This document shows positions 47,918-50,579 of a stretch of DNA of 50,579 bases, piece by piece. Origin of the DNA: an uncultured Clostridia bacterium. Its GTDB lineage: Bacteria > Bacillota > Clostridia > Christensenellales > Aristaeellaceae. The stretch covers positions 1-50,579 of the forward strand of contig CAMENN010000005.1 in the NCBI GenBank assembly GCA_945928315.1. The letters run 5' to 3'. Both the position numbers and the translations under genes were made by a program. The number at the start of each line of letters is the position of its first letter. The stretch's first letter is position 1. The notes under the pieces were generated by a model that saw only the letters and a list, made by a program, of their open reading frames with translations, searched no databases and was not told the origin of the DNA.

Positions 47918-49180
47918 ATGAGGAAGAACCTGTTGAGGCTGCTGGCGCTGCTGACGCTGCTCTTCGCGCTGCCCGCGATGGCGCTTGCGGCGGACTATGC
48001 CGTGATCAGGGGCGGGCGGCTGCATCTGCGCGAGTATGCCAGCTCAGGCAGCCGCAGCCTTGGCCTGTATGATTCCGGCACCTGGGTGGAGCTGGTGGAG
48101 AATGCGGGCAGCGGCTGGTGGAGCGTGCGCACGCCGGACGGCAAGCGCGGCTACATGGCGCAGAGCTATCTGAACCTCGGTGCGTCGGCGGAGAGCGGCA
48201 CCGTGCGCTATGCGAACGGCGGCTATGTCAACCTGCGCAGCGGGCCGTCGCTGAATTATTCCGTGCTCATGCGCGTGACCTCCGGCACGTCGGTCACCGT
48301 CGTGAACGACAGCTACGAGTGGAATTACATCGCCGTCCCGACGAGCGGCTCGACGGTGTACGGCTATATGCACGATTCGTTCATCGACCGCGGCACGGCG
48401 ACGGCCACCGTCACCACGAAGTACGGCGGCAAGGTGAACGTGCGCTCCGGCCCCGGCTCCTCCTATAAGAGCGTCGGCTCGCTGGCGACCGGCACGCGCG
48501 TGACCGTGCTGCTTAGCGGCAACGGCTGGAGCAGGATCTCCGGCGGCGGGCTGACGGGCTATATGGCCAGCAGCTATCTGTCGGCGACCGGCAGCGGCTC
48601 CGGCGGCTCCGGCAGCTCCGGAAGCTCCGGTGGCACCGGCAGCACGAGCTCGACCACAGCCTATGTCAACAACCCGCGCAGCACGCAGGTGCTCAACCTG
48701 CGCGAATCGCCCTCGCAGACCGCGCGCTCCATCGGCCAGTACCGCAACGGCACGCAGGTGAAGGTCGTCTCCTACGGCTCGACCTGGTGCGAGGTGTATG
48801 TGGGCACGCGCCACGGCTACATGATGACGCAGTACCTGAGCTTCAACGGCACCTACACGCCGCCGACGTACCCGACGACCACGAGCGTGCCGAGCTATCC
48901 GTCTGCGACGAGCGTACCGAGCTATCCGACCGTGACGAGCGTGCCGAGCACGCCGTCCGGCAGCACGGGCCCGGCGGCGGGCACCGCGGGCACGCTGGCG
49001 GTGAGCGCGGGCAGCGGCTCGACGCTGATCAACATGTACGCTGAATCGACGCTAACCACCGTGAAGGCGACCTATCCGGCGGGCCAGCGCATGACGATCC
49101 TGCAGTATGGTCCGAGCGTCTGCATGATCATGGTGGGCACCGAGGTGGGCTATGTGTCCACATGGAATGTGAATTACTGA
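47918..49180 (+). CDS. Secreted multi-SH3b (SH3_3) domain protein
   Basis: 420 residues. A signal peptide (MRKNLLRLLALLTLLFALPAMALAA) is followed by about four bacterial SH3 domains (roughly 28-88, 95-160, 165-227 and 250-318), three showing the VN(V/L)RSGPS or LNLRESPS core. A Gly/Ser linker and a Pro/Ser/Thr stretch with TSVPSYP repeats lead to a diverged fifth module at the C-terminus. Such domains bind peptidoglycan; no hydrolase domain is present, so it may target or scaffold wall enzymes. TATACT near 47796 is a likely -10. It is followed by a terminator and then a SpoIID-domain lipoprotein. Confidence 0.88.
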   Translation: MRKNLLRLLALLTLLFALPAMALAADYAVIRGGRLHLREYASSGSRSLGLYDSGTWVELVENAGSGWWSVRTPDGKRGYMAQSYLNLGASAESGTVRYANGGYVNLRSGPSLNYSVLMRVTSGTSVTVVNDSYEWNYIAVPTSGSTVYGYMHDSFIDRGTATATVTTKYGGKVNVRSGPGSSYKSVGSLATGTRVTVLLSGNGWSRISGGGLTGYMASSYLSATGSGSGGSGSSGSSGGTGSTSSTTAYVNNPRSTQVLNLRESPSQTARSIGQYRNGTQVKVVSYGSTWCEVYVGTRHGYMMTQYLSFNGTYTPPTYPTTTSVPSYPSATSVPSYPTVTSVPSTPSGSTGPAAGTAGTLAVSAGSGSTLINMYAESTLTTVKATYPAGQRMTILQYGPSVCMIMVGTEVGYVSTWNVNY

Positions 49181-49198
49181 TTCATTGTGAGCGACGGA

Positions 49199-49255
49199 CC
49201 GCCGCGCACCGGCTTCTCCCGAAACGGGGAACGGTGCGCGGCGGCTTTGTATATT
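49199..49255 (+). terminator. Terminator between SH3b and SpoIID genes
   Basis: GCCGCGCACCG/CGGTGCGCGGC stem with a further inner ttctccc/ggggaa helix, then CTTTGTATATTT. Confidence 0.8.
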
Positions 49256-49296
49256 TGGGAAAAAAGTTGCGTACACTGTCTCCCGGAGGGATGGAC

Positions 49297-50313
49297 ATGA
49301 AGCGATGGCTGCTGATGGTGATGCTGGCTGCGGCGCTGACGGCCGGCGGCTGTGCTGCGCGCGGCACGGGGACGGACAAGCCCGCGCTGCCCCGGCCGGA
49401 TGAGACACCCGCCGCGGACGCGCAGGCCTCACCCGGGCGCGCGGCGGCGGAGCTGGTGCCCGACCGGCTTGACCGGGACGCGGAGGGCGTGCCGGTGCTG
49501 CGGGTGTACGACGTGAAGAATAAGCAGATCGAGCGGCTCTCCGTGGAGGAGTATCTGCCGGCCGTGCTGGCGGGCGAGATGGCGGGGGACTGGCCGTTGG
49601 AGGCGCTCAAGGCGCAGGCGATCCTCGCGCGCACGTTTGTGCTGCAGTTTGTGACGCAGAAGACGTCCATGTATGACGGCGCGGACATCTCCACGGACAT
49701 CAAGGAGGCGCAGGCGTACGACGCCGCTGGCGTGAACGAGCGCATCCGGCAGGCGGTAGCGCAGACGCGCGGCCTGGTGCTCAACGCGGGAGGCGAGCTG
49801 CCCTATGCGTGGTTCCACGCGCACTCCGGCGGGTTGACGGCGCGCGCGAAGGAGGGGCTGGACTACGAGAAGGCCGAGCCATACTACACGCAGTGCGTGA
49901 AGGGCATGGAGAACGACGAGGCCCCGCCGGAGGCCGCGCACTGGGAGGCGACCTTCACGGCGGCGGAGGTGCTTGCCGCGGCGCGCGATGCGGGCGCGTC
50001 GGTCAGCGAGCTGACGGGCATCTCGATCGGCCAGCGCGGCGAATCCGGCCGCGCCACGACGCTGCTGATCTCCGGCAGAGAGGTCTCCGCGCCGGCGTTC
50101 CGGCTGGCGATTGGCTCGACGAAGATGCGCTCCTGCCTGATTGAGAGCCTGCGCGTGGAGGACGGACAGGTAATCATGAGCGGCAAGGGCTACGGGCACG
50201 GCGTGGGCATGAGCCAGTGGGGTGCATATGCGATGGCGCAGGCGGGAAAGACGGCGCAGGAGATTGTGCTGCACTACTTCACCGGCGTGACGCTCGACAG
50301 CGCCTGGGAGTGA
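49297..50313 (+). CDS. SpoIID/LytB-domain lipoprotein
   Basis: 338 residues. The N-terminus MKRWLLMVMLAAALTAGGC looks like a lipoprotein signal, although the lipobox is imperfect (AGGC). The SpoIID domain spans about 60-338: LSVEEYLPAVLAGEMAGDWPLEALKAQAILARTFVL, then WFHAHSGGLTA, and the closing GKGYGHGVGMSQWGAYAMAQAGKTAQEIVLHYF (each a family hallmark). SpoIID is a lytic transglycosylase acting on denuded glycan during engulfment; related proteins occur in non-sporulating cells. The start is set by GGAGGG 6 bases before ATG 49297. Whether this is the sporulation protein is unclear because spoIIQ/spoIIID neighbours are absent. Confidence 0.87.
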   Translation: MKRWLLMVMLAAALTAGGCAARGTGTDKPALPRPDETPAADAQASPGRAAAELVPDRLDRDAEGVPVLRVYDVKNKQIERLSVEEYLPAVLAGEMAGDWPLEALKAQAILARTFVLQFVTQKTSMYDGADISTDIKEAQAYDAAGVNERIRQAVAQTRGLVLNAGGELPYAWFHAHSGGLTARAKEGLDYEKAEPYYTQCVKGMENDEAPPEAAHWEATFTAAEVLAAARDAGASVSELTGISIGQRGESGRATTLLISGREVSAPAFRLAIGSTKMRSCLIESLRVEDGQVIMSGKGYGHGVGMSQWGAYAMAQAGKTAQEIVLHYFTGVTLDSAWE

Positions 50314-50419
50314 GCGAAAAAGCGTTGTGCCGCAAGGAAAAAGGCGCTTTCTGCCGGCCCGGGATGCGGGACACGCACACAACGGACACAAAAAATGCGA
50401 AAAAAAGTGAAAAACAGGG

Positions 50420-50448
50420 TTGACATTCGCGCCCGTCTGCGATATAAT
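50420..50448 (+). promoter_or_regulatory. Promoter of tRNA-Ala
   Basis: TTGACA, 17-base spacer, TATAAT: a consensus promoter 13 bases upstream of the mature tRNA 5' end. Confidence 0.92.
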
Positions 50449-50461
50449 ATGTTTCGTTGAC

Positions 50462-50537
50462 GGGGCATTAGCGCAGTTGGTAGCGCGTTTGAATGGCATT
50501 CAAAAGGTCAGGGGTTCGACTCCCCTATGCTCCACCA
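50462..50537 (+). tRNA. tRNA-Ala (anticodon GGC)
   Basis: 76 bases including an encoded CCA. The acceptor GGGGCAT/ATGCTCC contains the G3-U70 wobble that identifies alanine tRNAs. The D arm is GCGC-agttggta-GCGC, the anticodon arm TTTGA-atGGCat-TCAAA, and the T arm AGGGG-ttcgact-CCCCT. GGC reads GCC and GCU codons, and GCC is very frequent in this window. Confidence 0.96.
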
Positions 50538-50543
50538 CAATTT

Positions 50544-50573
50544 GTCCGAGAACGTCAGTTTTCGGACTTTTTT
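50544..50573 (+). terminator. Rho-independent terminator of tRNA-Ala
   Basis: GTCCGAGAAC-gtca-GTTTTCGGAC followed by six T. Confidence 0.9.
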
Positions 50574-50579
50574 CTTGTA

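Overview
The window is about 50.6 kb of high-GC DNA with strong AGGAGG-type ribosome binding sites, TTGACA-17-TATAAT promoters, a CCA-encoding tRNA-Ala gene, the cmk-plsC-ispH-rpsA gene order, PPi-dependent phosphofructokinase, a UPF0291/YnzC protein and a SpoIID-domain lipoprotein. Together these point to a GC-rich, fermentative, Clostridia-type Firmicute. I cannot name the genus from sequence alone. Apart from the dispersed repeats, nothing looks like a plasmid, phage or genomic island.

Layout. 1-4.6 kb: a + strand cluster of class II aldolase (5'-truncated by the window edge), divergent triose-phosphate isomerase, LarA-family racemase and TauE/SafE transporter. 4.6-6.7 kb (-): endonuclease III and PPi-phosphofructokinase. 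7.2-8.7 kb: divergent DUF3343 protein and cysteine desulfurase-like PLP enzyme. 8.9-13.7 kb: a small membrane protein (-), then cmk, plsC, ispH and rpsA (+). 13.9-17.2 kb: ftsH, a DUF1294 protein and a D-cysteine desulfhydrase/ACC deaminase-family enzyme. 17.7-20.1 kb: TipA-like MerR regulator with a perfect operator, nucleotidyltransferase, GNAT. 20.3-24.1 kb: metNIQ (-) and a divergent LysR regulator. 24.4-25.7 kb: divergent DtxR/MntR-like regulator and ZIP transporter. 26-35.7 kb: pgi, then a nucleoside phosphorylase/LacI pair (-) facing pullulanase, glycogen phosphorylase and 4-alpha-glucanotransferase (+). 36.3-40.6 kb: small protein and RluA pseudouridine synthase (-), divergent from an Hsp70-like ATPase and its coiled-coil membrane partner. 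40.9-43.6 kb: nagB, nagA, a degenerate Nudix protein and UPF0291. 43.7-47.7 kb (-): GT-C-like membrane protein, ArsR regulator and MFS transporter. 47.9-50.5 kb: SH3b wall protein, SpoIID lipoprotein, tRNA-Ala(GGC).

The metabolic genes converge on carbohydrate use. PulA, GlgP and MalQ release glucose phosphates from alpha-glucans, and Pgi and Pfp carry them into glycolysis with PPi as phosphoryl donor. NagA and NagB feed amino-sugar phosphates to fructose-6-phosphate. The aldolase/TIM/LarA/TauE cluster looks like a side pathway for an unusual sugar phosphate or organic acid.

The most unusual feature is a dispersed, hairpin-rich intergenic repeat (called R here) present in 11 copies at ten loci. 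Every locus has R starting shortly 3' of a stop codon and in the sense orientation of that gene. The stems keep their pairing while their sequence changes. Each full copy carries the motif GCGAAGC about three times. In three copies a second repeat (called I) sits inside the R hairpins. Nine of the ten intergenic gaps of about 270 bp or more contain R; the exception is 37495-37801.
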